64,000 nt of DNA from Spinellus fusiger (taxonomy: Eukaryota; Mucoromycota; Mucoromycetes; Mucorales; Phycomycetaceae), in the NCBI GenBank assembly GCA_025094145.1, contig JALLLS010000087.1, forward strand, positions 1 through 64,000, given 5' to 3'. A model generated the notes under the pieces. The model was not told the DNA's origin, searched no databases, and saw nothing but the letters and a program-made list of their open reading frames with translations. Shown here piece after piece: positions 1 to 11,100 of the stretch. Numbering within the stretch: the first letter of the stretch is position 1; every line of letters starts with the position of its first letter. Position numbers and translations under genes: made by a program.

Positions 1-260
1 AGAATTTGACATGATTTGTAGTGTAGATATACCCATACACACTACAACTGAGTCTTTTTTATTTTATTTTTTATATACTTTTTTATATATTTTATGTCTA
101 AAAAAGAAAGAATCAATAGAATAGTATATGCATCATATTATACAAGCAGAATGATAGATAGATCAAGAGACGATCACGAAAAAGAAGTATCTATTGGAGT
201 CTATACCATGCTTATACCTTCTCTTTCCTGTCCATAAGAGAGAAAATAATAAATAATCTC
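1..260. other. AT-rich 3' flank of the vezatin-like gene
   Basis: No gene is visible here. The stretch contains T- and A-rich tracts and presumably holds the 3' untranslated region and end-formation signals of the minus-strand gene whose stop codon lies at 261-263. Confidence 0.4.
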
Positions 261-2399
261 CTACTCGTCTTCCATAGAGAACGTAGAGACAGGTGTTGAT
301 GGGCGCCGACCACCATTGATATAAGGAAAAGACTCCTTTGCAGAGTCATTCGATAGAAGATCAAAAGTAGACTGTAAAATCAAAAGTAAGTAGAGTAAGA
401 TGCCTTGTTCCATGGCAGTGGAGTGAAAGAAGGGTTCATAGTATCACTGTGCTTACCTGATGACGACCCTGGCGTAAACTCTGCCGCTTACTCTCAAGAT
501 AAGAAGCTACAGTAGCAGCCGACATGAGAGAGTGTCGTGCAGTAGGATTTGTCTTTTGTTTAGTATGAACATAGGAAAATCGTTTCTCTGAACTCAATCG
601 CTTTTCTTCTGAGTTCAACTGTTTATCCTCTGACTGACGAGGAGAAGAAGGAGGGGATGGTAGTGATATGGCAGAGGTAGAGGTAGAGGTAGAAGTAGAG
701 GTAAAAGTAGCACCAGCAGCACCAGCAGAAGAAGAGGTGTCCTGTTGTGTAAGCCCCATCAAGGCATCTTTACTCTCGTCCCACTGCTTAATCATATGCA
801 TAAGATCCTGGTCAATGCTTCCAAATCTTTCAACAATACGCTCAAATGAATAAGCCGCACCTAAAAGTGGAGGTGAGTCACTTTAGTAAATCTCTTTGCC
901 TTACTTTTGCCACCGAAAAATGTCTTTGTATCATGTCGACATAAAAACAATTTGGACTGAACATTGCGCACATAATTCTCTAGCATGTTAAATCTATGCA
1001 ATAGAGCCTGTGCCCGTGGATCACTCTGCATCTCTCCTATATCGCTCTCAAAATGAAGCCCATCATTGACTAGGAAGAATGAGTCAAAGCCTATCCCCAG
1101 TCTATGTCTCTACTTACAAATATCAGCCTCAAGCGTAGTACTCATTTTATTATTCAACTGCGTATAGTGTTCAACCAATTCCAACATGATATTGATCACA
1201 GAATCCCATCTCTGTTCATAATCCATGCGTTCAGAATCATGGCCACTCGTCATTACATCCAGGGCGAGAAGATGTACGAGTGATTCTCGACGTTTGTAGC
1301 GTATACTACAGGAAATAGTGTCGAGTTGATCCAATGTCATGCTAGTCTGAGCAAGATCATTGGGTTTTAGTGCCTGAACTGGGTATTCTTCTACATTGTA
1401 CATTCCTCGCAGGTGGGTCAGATTACTGGTGTGAACAAGGGGTTTTAATAAGGTATTGTAGCTCTCCAATAGGCCCAGCATGGAGTACAATAGAATGCCA
1501 GTCTCCCGGCGCAATTCTATCATTTGGCGTGATGCATGTGTGTTGGAGGAGCGAGGGTGAGAGGGAGAAAAGCCAGAGGAGAGGGTGTACCCCTGAGAGA
1601 TAAGATCCACTTGACGAATGCTCTCAAACAGACGTAGAAGCAGAGTGTCACTGGATTGAAATAAAGAAATGATCTGGCGTAGGTTGTCGAGGGCGTTTAG
1701 GTGGAGTGTCCGAATTGTAGCTCTCCTGTGGGATCGATGGAATAGGAAATAACCTATAACGTGCATAGTCACCCATACTATCAGCCATGAGAAAGAATAA
1801 TAAGACTTTAAGCGGGTGAAATAGGCCACGGCTGTTATCCATACTAAGGAGATCACAGCTGATGTTGCAACTATTATTTTCCATGCACCGTAGATCTTTG
1901 TCTGTTTCTCTAGTGTGGTGAGGTGGGTGGGGTTGGTGGTGAATATCTCGTTGGCATGTGTCATTGGCATATCATTGAGAAGAGAAGACGTCACAATAAA
2001 ATACTTGAACTGCTCTTCAAAGGCGCTTTCTTCACTGTCAGGTAAAGAAGAGCTTAGTGATGCCTATACAAAAAGGCACCTCGAACTGAGTGACACGTTA
2101 CACAGACAAACAGAGGTGCCATAGGGAAGCCAGGCTCCGCATAGCTACACGTGCAAAAAAAAGAACAAGGCCCTTACCTTGAGCAAGGCACTCCAATGAA
2201 CAATAGAACGTGCTGAAAATTCAATGAAGAAGGTGCCAATGGATGTGAGTGCTGGAATAAATGCGCCTGCGCAGTACCAAGCAAGTGGCATGGTGAAGGG
2301 TCTAAGGTGGCATGGGAGGGATGAATAGACAAGGAAAGCAAAAAGAAGGAACATTGGCAGGTGAGGAGATAGGTGTAGTTCAATAACAAGACAGGTCAT
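261..2399 (-). CDS. Vezatin/Inp2-type myosin-binding membrane protein
   Basis: Putative integral membrane protein of the vezatin/Inp2 family, whose members link membranes (peroxisomes, junctions) to myosin. Exons read by eye: 2178-2399, 1118-2063, 905-1090, 457-860 and 261-371; joins at AAG/GTAAGG, TTT/GTAAGT, AAA/GTAAGG and CAG/GTAAGC keep one frame. The family-like segment FEEQFKYFIVTSSLLND leads into two close hydrophobic helices (KIIVATSAVISLVWITAVAY and SFSWLIVWVTMHVIGYFLF). A helical region follows with IRQVDLISQGYTL and an RRETGILLYSMLGLLESYN stretch. The C-terminal exon is Ser/Thr/Pro-rich and low complexity. The start is uncertain: ATG at 2399 is the first in-frame Met of the 5' exon, but ATG at 2291 (MPLAWYCAGAF) or an extra upstream exon are alternatives. 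The family call rests on remembered motifs. Confidence 0.65.
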
Positions 2400-2528
2400 T
2401 ATGCAAACACCATGAACAAAAAGGAATGAAGAAGAGAAAATAACCAAACTTATTAATTGGGGCGGATTTCATCCATTTGCTAAGACAAGCCACTAAGAAT
2501 TCACAGCTACAGTTACAGCTACCCTCAG

Positions 2529-5500
2529 TTATTTTGTAGTAAGCTGTGCGAGGAGAGAGTCTAACTCTTGGGCCACTATGTGATTTGTACATTTGGCACG
2601 TACCAGTCTACAGAGGGTCAATCAACAGTGTCTATTGGTAAAGGGAGATTGACTTACCGAAGTCCCTCTACGTCTTTGTTAAGGAAGGCCTGTTCTCCTG
2701 CTTCCTTAAATGCACCAATCTTCACAAACAGCATAGGACGCACAGGAGGGTCACACTTGAGAATATATTTGGAGGCTTCTTGGTACTGTTTTGCCTTGAT
2801 GCACTCTTCCACAAAGGGCTAACAGAGCATGTTGAGTGATCTACACTGGCATCACAGCCTACCTCATAGCCAATAGGTGACTTTTTACTCTTGGCAAGTT
2901 TCTCTAGATTTTCCCAATCTCGCATTTCCACAAGCGCACGCAATTTAACCCACCAGAAGCTAGAGAAACACAGCAACACAGAAACACAGCAACACACCGC
3001 TATTCAGTACAAAAGGGTCTCCTTTCTTCTCTATTATCTCATTACCGTTTATCAGGAGCCTTGAAGTCTGTTTTGAGTTTGGTGGCTTTGGCATGTTGGC
3101 CAAATGTTGTACATTTGTAGATAGTTTCGCTGACAGATAGCCCAACAAATGTTTGATGAATGTCTTTTTCCAGCTGTATCTGAAATTGGAGCAGCCTGGA
3201 AGCGTCTTCTACTGCCTAAGGAAAGCATACAAATGTCATCCATAGGCCATTATAGAAATCACTTACTGTAGCCACCAGTACAGAGTCACGGTCTTCATGG
3301 TAGGTCTTACCAGCCACCTTGAGTTTGCTTATTCTTTCTGTAGCAGACTATAGAGAAACGTAGGGTAAGCAATAGTTCAGCCATAACACATCTAAGCACA
3401 TAAAACAACAAACAAACAAACAAACAAACAAAAAAAGAGTCTATCTTACACTGGCATCAAATCCCTCAGATAGAATTACATTAGCACTCTCTATTCTTCG
3501 ATCATCTTGATAATAAAAATCCTTAAGAAGTTCCTTGTCTTGTTCTTTACAGTACACTTCCAACAGACTGCACGCCAATGGCTTATTATTGATGGCCCTG
3601 AAGAATTCACCCAAAGGTAGCTTGCGTTTTAAATGGAAGATCACCAAGTACACTAATCCACTGTTAGCCATCAACACTGCTCATGCACTTACCCATATCA
3701 GTATCTCCACTCTCAATGGCCTTGATTAGTGCAGTTTCATCTTCCTGCATGGATAAAAGCAACTGTACTTGGTCTGCTGCCTTTGATTCATAGTCTAGTA
3801 GCTAAGCTCCTATCGATCAGCTGCTGTCCACCCAGAAAGATCACCACCGATCAGCCCACACACTCTACCTTTGTAGCCAGCCGTGTTTGTCCAGAGTCAT
3901 AGGCTGTTTTGGCAATCTCAGCATAGGACAGTCCAGGCTTCTTGGCCAGTTTCTCCACAATGGCCCTACACAAGACATCCTCATCTTCTGAAGAAGCTTT
4001 GATCTACACTGTTACTAGGGAACTTTCCTAGCTACTCCACTCTACCTTGGAGCATGCCCAGTGAATGAGCACTTTGTCTGTTCTAACACGAAGATATTCT
4101 GCAATACGAAAGGCCAGCAAGTGGTGGTTACGGTGCACCAGTCGATCCACAAGTGCTTCTGGTGTTAGACGTTTGTATCTTGCAAGTACTCATTATTAGA
4201 GTGTCTCTTTAGCCAATGGGTCTCACTCACTGTGCATATGTCAGTGGAATGCCGATGGTGTAGTATCGTACAGCATTCAACACTCTTATTGTCTGGGCCA
4301 TGTCCACAAACCGATCTGAATTGTAGTGGTCCAAGAAACATTTGCCAAAGGAAGCTGCCTAGATATAAAGAGAAAGGTGTAAAAGAAAGAGAAGGATATT
4401 GGATCCATTTTGCTCCTTGCCTTTAGTAGAGATCGTTGGTAGTGATGATGGAACTCAAATCCAGCGGCCTCAACACAACAGTCTACAGCATCAATGAGTT
4501 CTGGTCGAATGCTGCGTATGTTTTCATCTGCCTTTGGACTCTTTCTCTATGCACATCATACCACACCACCATCAGAAGAAGTAAGTGGATGCAGAAGAGT
4601 AAGTGTGTCAATGCCATCCACTCTCCTAACAGCAATACCTCATAGTGATCAAGCGCATCATAAAGCATAGCAGCAGGAGAGGTTGAACCAATCTTAAATA
4701 TCTCCTCATTCGCAGCTACAGAGTCAATACCATTCCTCCCCTGCTCTTATGGCTTACCTGGCACCTTCTGAAGTAATTCACACTTGTCATTACTAATAAT
4801 CCTCATACCATCCACTTCAGAAGCAAGAAAGATGGGATCTTCATAAGAGAACTTGATCCAATCACCAAAAGGCCCCACCATCAACACAATCTTATCCCAG
4901 TAAAGCACAACAGAATCTGTTCCACACCTTGTGCTGTTGAGTATCAACGTCGCCTCTTTCATTCTACTTACCACACAAGTTGCTGAGGAGGGATCTTGGA
5001 TTTTGTAGCATATTCAGAGAGGTTCTTTTGGAAATCAGCAGATACAACCCACAGTTTTCCATCGCATGTGAATAGAGCCAAGAACTTTCCATTAGGAGAC
5101 ACCTCCATCTTAGTAAAGGGGCCTTGTTGTAGCATCTATCAATGCAGGGTGTCAATAGAGTGGTATAGACCCAGCACACACACACACACACACACACTTT
5201 CTCTCTCTCTCTCTACCTGATCCTGTGTTTCTTTACTATCCACTACAAGAATAGTAGAGCCAGTAGCAATCAGCACCTCCACATGTCGGCTGAGAGTGTA
5301 CTGAGGAGGAATGACCGCCCAACTGTGAGGTAATTCTATCAATCCTGTCTCTGCCATGGGTTTGGGTCTAGGCTCATCAAAATTGGTAACAGAGATAAGC
5401 TGGTAATTTCCTGTCATTGCTACAAGACCCCCTCCCCATATCTGACAGTCAATGATACCAAAGTCCTTGGCTTCCTTTGTTGATAATGAGTAAGTATCTT

Positions 5501-6245
5501 TTTTATTTTATTTTTATATTTTTATATTCATATTTTTATATTCATATTGTTATTACTATTGCTATTGCTATTATGCTGTGGGTGTTCTGATTTACCTTGC
5601 CAAGAGTGAATTGAGTAGATGTACCGTGCAGAGGGTACATTTTCACAGAGCCATCTTCCGTGACTACCACCAATTCTTCCTGTTCAGTCCATCCCAAGGC
5701 AACAATACGACCCTTGTCCCACTAATTCACCGTGGATATGAATATGAATATAAACATGTGCATTTGTGTGTGCATTTGTGTGTGCATTTGTGTGTGGGTG
5801 TCAATTCAATCCACTAGAGTGGGTGTACCTGAATTTGTTCGATGAGTTTACCAGCGGATGTGTAAATATGAATGGTGGGTTTGATAGGTTGTTGTTTCTG
5901 CAGGAGGAGTACTTTTTTATCGTCTCGGATCATGGCTAGAGTTATATAGGCATAAACACACTCCATTCAACACACTCCACCTCACTTACCTATAGGACCA
6001 CCATACTGTGCACTGGCAATCATAAACTTGGATAGGTCAGTCTGCTTCCAGGAAAGAGTATATATCTCCTGCTTTCTGGAGTCAAGTTAAAACAAGTCAG
6101 GGCCTGTTCCTTGCCTGTAAAAGCGGTCCTACAGCCCATGCATTATATATCCACACTCCAATACAGTTTCCTTAAAAAGACACTCCTCTTTCTTCTATTC
6201 TCTTACATGAAGCTGAATCCAATCAGAGGTAGGATTGGGTGCCAT
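2529..6245 (-). CDS. VPS16: VPS16, HOPS/CORVET tethering subunit
   Basis: Core subunit of the class C Vps complex (HOPS and CORVET), which tethers endosomal and vacuolar membranes before SNARE fusion. It starts [13 protein letters not shown] at 6245 and is split by about ten short introns. The N-terminal beta-propeller exons contain [44 protein letters not shown] and the hallmark block [20 protein letters not shown]. The C-terminal alpha-solenoid has [17 protein letters not shown] repeats, [20 protein letters not shown] and [18 protein letters not shown]. The end is assembled across an intron near 2605-2656 to finish [19 protein letters not shown] and stop at 2529-2531. No frame break was noticed. 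It is divergent from the nucleoporin gene at 6617, with 371 bases between starts. A GT/CA and GA microsatellite lies in the intron near 5177-5216. Confidence 0.92.
5177..5216. repeat. CA then CT microsatellite inside a VPS16 intron
   Basis: A run of CA dinucleotides followed by CT dinucleotides lies between two VPS16 exons. It makes spurious low-complexity ORFs on both strands. Confidence 0.9.
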
Positions 6246-6616
6246 GGTGCAATTACAACAAAAAATAAGATAAAAAAAAAGAGCTCCGTCGAAAAAAAAG
6301 AAAGAAAAGGGTGCACCCATCTGCTGGATCTGACATACAAACCCAGCAACAACCACTCCAGGTGACGTATTGACAAGAGACACACCAAGCAAGTTAGATG
6401 GTCTCTGGTTTGTTCACCATCGGCCATTGAATCCAACACGCGTCACGTCTCTTTCTGTGGTGTCTGTAGCCTCTATTTTTTTCCAACGCGATTTGCTTAC
6501 GTCGCATATTTGTTGTCAGTGTGCTTTCCTGCGACCGCTGCTTCCTCCTCCTTTTGTTTGTTTGTGTCGCATTTCAACGCCTCTCATTCCCTTGTCCATT
6601 CACGACACACCTTATC
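6246..6616. promoter_or_regulatory. Divergent promoter region, VPS16 and nucleoporin gene
   Basis: 371 bases separate the two opposing start codons, so both promoters and 5' untranslated regions must lie here. It is pyrimidine-rich on the plus strand toward the nucleoporin start (TTCCTCCTCC, CCCTTGTCC). I see no clear TATA box or known operator. The role is inferred from gene arrangement only. Confidence 0.5.
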
Positions 6617-9160
6617 ATGTCGGGAACAGGTCTTTCAGAAAACGAAGCCAAAACAATACAGGACGCCTTCAAAGTCATTGACAGTCGCACCATCCTCGAC
6701 CACCACTTTCCTGACCTTGGCGATGTCTTTGCTGGTAGACCAGAGAGACAAAGAGGGGCTTATCAAGGAGTGGGTTTTTTTTGGACTGATGCTCTGTTTT
6801 CTATTCCATAGCACCCGGAGACTGTGACTATCTCAAGGCAGCAGGTCCGTCTGTTCTGCCCATGATCGTCAAGCAGAGTATTCTTCTACCCGACTTTGGA
6901 TTTGAAAAAATCAAACAATGTAATCAAAACCACCTTCTTACAAGATGTAGAGAATAGACGCCATGTCATCCAGTTACTCACTCACTCATGGCATTGTTCT
7001 CTTCCAGTAAAACCCAACAGTCCCATTGGCGTGTTTCCTGATATCAATCGAGCCTATTTTGCAGTGGAGAATCGTCTTTATCTGTGGGACTATGCAGAAA
7101 GGTAACACTGCACAATGTGTCCTTATTTACACACTCTTTTATATTTTATCTTTTTATACAGAGCAGAGTTAGAGATGCATGAGGAGCCCTGTGAGATTGT
7201 AGGAGTTGGACTTGTCACGCCAAAAGCAGACGTCTTTAACAGTGAGGTCACTCATGTGCTTGTGATTGCTACTGTGACTGAGATCAAGCTGGTGGCTCTG
7301 TCCTTGAAGAAAACACCCTCTGGCAATACACTCTCTTTTTATGCTACAGGCTACACTAATGCCACAGACAATGTTCGCATGCTTTCCATTGTAGGCACAT
7401 GTTATGGACGTATTTTGATGTTAGGAAATGATGGCAATGTCTGGGAGTTTGTCTATAGAGTAAGTAAGGTGGTGATATGTGTGGCTTGTTTTATTGAAGG
7501 GGGAATCCCTTTTCTCCCTATAGTCAGAAGAAGGATGGTTCACTAGCAAATGTTACAAGCAGCTTCTCCAGTCCACGACAAGCCTCTCATTTCTGTTCAT
7601 GGCTCTTCATGGTAATGACATAGGACGGGTGGAGCGAAACAAGAGAGATAGAAATAGAGAGAGCGAGAAAAACAACAAATAATAACAGCCATCCTGTGGC
7701 AATTGTTATTAGAGCCATGCACAGCCATTGCTGTTAGTGCAGACGGACAGACCCTTTACCAACTCTACGCCAACTCAAGTATCCAAGTGATCCACCTCGG
7801 CAAAGGCACAAGCGGAGTGACTCACGTGACAAAGAAAGCCAATATCCTCCAACAAGTCCTTAATGCATCGACACAGTACCCACTCCCTGCCAATAGCACT
7901 CTTGTGTCTCTCCACGCCACATCCCCAGAAGAGTCTACCCAGTATCAATTGGTGGCTATAACATCTCACGGACAGCGTCTCTATTTCAGCCACTTTTCAT
8001 CCACACAGCACACCTCTACAGATCCACCCAATGCCCTTGAGCTGATCTATGTGCGTCCACCCCCGCCCCCACCCGCCCCCGCCACCACTACACCTCTTTT
8101 ACCCAGTGCCACAACAAACCTCTTCTCCACCTGCATGTACAGCAATGCCGTGCTGTTTCTTGTAGGCACTGCCCAAGAAAACCCCACACTGACCACCACC
8201 TCTCCTGACATTGGGAAGCTAGCCAACATGGGAGTAAGAGCAGGTCTGACAGAACTCATGGATAAGTTGGATGTGCAAGGAAAAGTGTTTTCCATGGTAG
8301 AAATACCCATAGGCCCCTTTGTCCTCAATGAACTCTCTACACAGCCATTGAGTTATGCTCGTCATTTCCTTGTGTTTACGTCGTTGGGAATGACTGTGTT
8401 GAAGAAGCAGCGGCCTGTGGACATGCTCAGGGGGCTTTTGTCGAGTGCAGGCATCGAGTCTCGCTTCTGTGCTGCTGAATTCGAGACCTTTTTTGCTCAT
8501 TTTGGTCCAGTGGCTTCTACTGCCTTGTGCTATGAAATGGCCTGCTCAGAGACGGTTCAGTGGACGCCCTGTCCTCAATGTAAGTGAGCAAAGAGCAGCA
8601 AGAGTCAAGCAGGGTTGACGATGATCTATTGATATCTTTCTAGTGACGTCCGATAGTACAATTTCCACAGGCATGGTGGAGAAAGTATCAGAGCTATTGG
8701 AGAGTCTTGGGCATACTCCCTCAGCACTTCCTCCTGGTTATACGAGCCGACATGATGGTCTGGCACTGTACCTTGCTCGTCTCTTGGAGCCCCTCCGATC
8801 ACATCCCTTGGTGGAAGAACAGTGAGTGTGGCTCTTTGTAGAGCGGGAATGATTCTAGTGTGCAATGCATGTAGACTCACTCTGTCTGTCAGTTCTATGA
8901 AAAGCAAACGAAAACACACCTCTCCACGCATTGCAACACGTGATGAGCTTGTCACTTTACAGCATACCCTGCGAAGGCTACAGAGCTATATTGATCAGTA
9001 AGTGACTGTCTTCTTATGCTGGACTCACTGTGTTAGGCATGCGACTGTTTTCCATCATTTGACGCCTCGAACACCAGAAGACCACTCTATTCTAGGCATG
9101 TATAAACTCATTGGCTTGTCCATCGAGGCAATCATTGGTCTCGATAAGAAATTACAATAA
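6617..9160 (+). CDS. NUP155/NUP170-family nucleoporin, N-terminal half only
   Basis: Inner-ring scaffold nucleoporin of the Nup155 (yeast Nup157/Nup170) family. Exons read: 6617-6773, 6812-6919, 7008-7101, 7162-7459, 7524-7611, 7713-8579, 8644-8821, 8893-8997 and 9037-9160, summing to 2019 bases, or 672 codons plus stop. Diagnostic segments are PIGVFPDINRAYFAVENRLY and LYLWDY of the propeller, VTHVLVIATVTEIKLVALSL, MLGNDGNVWEFVYR, and ARHFLVFTSLGMTVLKKQRP followed by the EFETFFAHFGPVASTALCYE helix region. A Pro run (RPPPPPPAPA) interrupts a loop. Full-length members are usually 1300-1500 residues with a long C-terminal alpha-solenoid; here the frame ends IIGLDKKLQ-stop and the next gene is on the other strand, so that half is missing. 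The first donor (GG/GTTTTT) is weak and may be placed wrongly. Confidence 0.85.
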
Positions 9161-9267
9161 ACTCAAGTGTTTTTTAAAAGTCAATGTGTACAAGTCAATG
9201 TGTACAAGAAAAGAGAAAAGAGAAAAAAAAGAGAGAGGTGTTTATTATGCATGACAAGACAGAGAGT

Positions 9268-9797
9268 TTATTTCTTCTTGGACACACCGACAGTTCTACC
9301 ACGACGACCGGTAGTCTTGGTGTGCTGACCACGGACACGGAGACCCCAGTAGTGACGGAGACCACGGTGAGCACGGATCTTTTTCAGGCGCTCCAAATCA
9401 TCACGGAGCTTAGTATCCAACACGTTGGAAATGGCCTGGGAGTTCTTGCCATCGACAATATCCTTCTGTCTGTTGAGGAACCAGTTGGGGATCTTGTACT
9501 GAGCAGGGTTCTGGAGAATGGTGACAATACGCTCTAACTCTTCATTGCTCAATTCACCGGCTCTCTTGTTGAGGTCCACATCGGCCTTCTTGCAGGCAAT
9601 GTTGGAGAAACGACGACCCACACCCTTGACAGAGGTCAAGGCAGTGGTGATCTTGTTCTTTCCGTCAACGTTGGTGTTGAGGAGACGGATAATGTGCTGG
9701 AACTGAAGGAGAGAGACACTTAAGTTAGTGGTGGCTTGGCTCAGAGTAGGGTTGGTATGTCTTTACACACCTGATTCCTTTCAGGAACTACGAGCGA
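9268..9797 (-). CDS. RPS18: Small-subunit ribosomal protein uS13 (RPS18), initiator exon not placed
   Basis: Cytosolic 40S protein uS13/S18 at the head of the small subunit. The main exon 9268-9702 encodes [18 protein letters not shown], the family block [51 protein letters not shown] and the basic end VGVSKKK. A 27-base exon at 9771-9797 adds [10 protein letters not shown] stop codon directly precedes that exon in frame, so the start Met must come from a further upstream exon, as is common in fungal ribosomal protein genes. An ATG immediately followed by GT occurs near 10154-10160 and is a candidate, implying a first intron of about 350 bases. One Met plus 9 plus 144 residues matches the usual length of about 154. 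Confidence 0.93.
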
Positions 9798-10439
9798 CTA
9801 AAGAGAGAAATAGAGAAATCGAGAAAGAAAGAAAAACAAGTCAGTATATATTGCTAGTAGAAGAAGGTTGTCCATGTAGAGAGAGAGAGCAGACACTAGA
9901 CGTGTATGAAGTTGGAGAAGTATGGCATGGATGTGTATTGACGTATAGTCCTCTTTCATTTCTTCTTTTTATTACAATTTCTCCATGCTTCTGTGCCTTG
10001 GACTCCACCCAAGCCCATCCATCCACAAATCCATCCATCCATCCATAGATCCATAGATCCATCGTCACAACTACCCTCTGCATGGGTCTTTTCTCTCTCT
10101 TCCACTTCCATTCGTCTGCTCTCCATCCATAGACACACCTACACACACACGGTGTACCATACCATCTTTATGAAAAGGGAGGATGGCAGGCTGTCCAGGC
10201 CAACAGAGGGTAATGGCCTTCTCTCTCCCCCTCCCCCACATCGCTATTTCCACCTTCCAATGTCTACGTCATAGGGTGACTCTCTTTTATAGTTTCAATC
10301 GTCTATTCTTTACACACCAGGAGATTTTTAGGATATAAAAGGAAATAGTCAAACTACACTTGTTTAAGAAATGACACATCGATTTGAAAAGGTGTGAAAA
10401 TAAATTGATGTATTCATGTTGGTTCTTAAATAAAGATTC
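9798..10439. promoter_or_regulatory. RPS18 upstream region and probable long first intron
   Basis: No separate gene is supported. On the plus strand it holds a run of CCATCCAT-type repeats at about 10015-10062 and pyrimidine-rich tracts. The RPS18 initiator exon and promoter (minus strand) are expected here. The small ORFs over the CCAT repeats are low-complexity artefacts. Confidence 0.4.
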
Positions 10440-10730
10440 TTATGTAGATTTACCTGTAAATGTCTGAATCCCAAAGGAAACCACTTTCGATGTGGTGATA
10501 TATAATATGAATACAAATATATATTCTTTTCTACAGAATGGAACTGGTCGGTGGCGACCCTTTAATCCCTCTTCTGTGATTGTATAGATATTCTTTGATG
10601 CATTCACATCTCTGTTCCAAACAATTCCACAACTTTGGCAAGCGTGGATAGTGTTGAAATTCACTAATATTTTGGTGAGGTTATTTGTGTTATAAGTGTG
10701 GCAGATCTTGAGAACAAAACTAAATTTCAC
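10440..10730 (-). pseudogene. TnpB/Fanzor-like C-terminal zinc-ribbon fragment
   Basis: A 96-codon open stretch contains HACQSCGIVWNRDVNASKNI followed by YTITEEGLKGRHRPVPFCR. A CxxCG knuckle followed by (R)DxNAxxNI is the signature of the RuvC-III and zinc-ribbon end of IS605-type TnpB and its eukaryotic Fanzor relatives. Only one of the two usual CxxC knuckles is intact; upstream minus-strand sequence has stops in all frames and no RuvC-I or II motif that I can recognise. It is therefore a broken remnant, not a working nuclease. It could also belong to a related fungal OrfB-like family. The family assignment is from the motif only. Confidence 0.5.
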
Positions 10731-10844
10731 AATTCATTTGCTTAATCAGAACTACCAAAGTAATGCAGACTACAACAACATTTTAAAATGAAAAGAGTTG
10801 CTTAAAGAACAGTTGCCTAGTTACCCTTGTGATCAAATCGTGTG

Positions 10845-11100
10845 TTATGTCCCTGTTCATATACCTTCTTTGATTTCCCTAGACCAGCCTTTGTATCCAA
10901 TACTCCATTTCCTTGTCCCTGATAGAGACCGAACAACTACGGATTCATCTCTCTAGTGGTCTTGTTGATAACCACAGTGCTCTTTATTACAGATACTTGC
11001 AAACCTTTTGATTTTAAACACAGTTCCATAAAAGGGCAGACTATTTCTGGATGTAATAGGAAGGAGATATCCCCGCTTAAAGGCCAGAAAAATCCTAATG
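10845..11100 (-). repeat. Decayed coding repeat, shared with 44.6 kb
   Basis: Minus-strand translation gives a partly open peptide including CPFMELCLKSKGLQVSVIKS and STVVINKTTREMNP, then a stop, then GQGNGVLDTKAGLGKSKKVY. The segment ATACTTGCAAACCTTT plus TTTTAAACACA at about 10991-11020 recurs at 44579-44609, where the translation reads LCLKLKGLQVS with stops. It lies just upstream (minus strand) of the zinc-ribbon fragment and may be part of the same dead element. Its right edge abuts the stop codon of the HAD gene. Confidence 0.5.

Noticed and set aside
6370..6681. 103-codon plus-strand ORF upstream of the nucleoporin
   Set aside because: It is Pro/Leu-rich 5' flank translation in a frame different from the nucleoporin and has no motif.
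9841..10274. Several ORFs over the CCATCCAT repeat
   Set aside because: Low-complexity translation of a simple repeat within the RPS18 upstream region.
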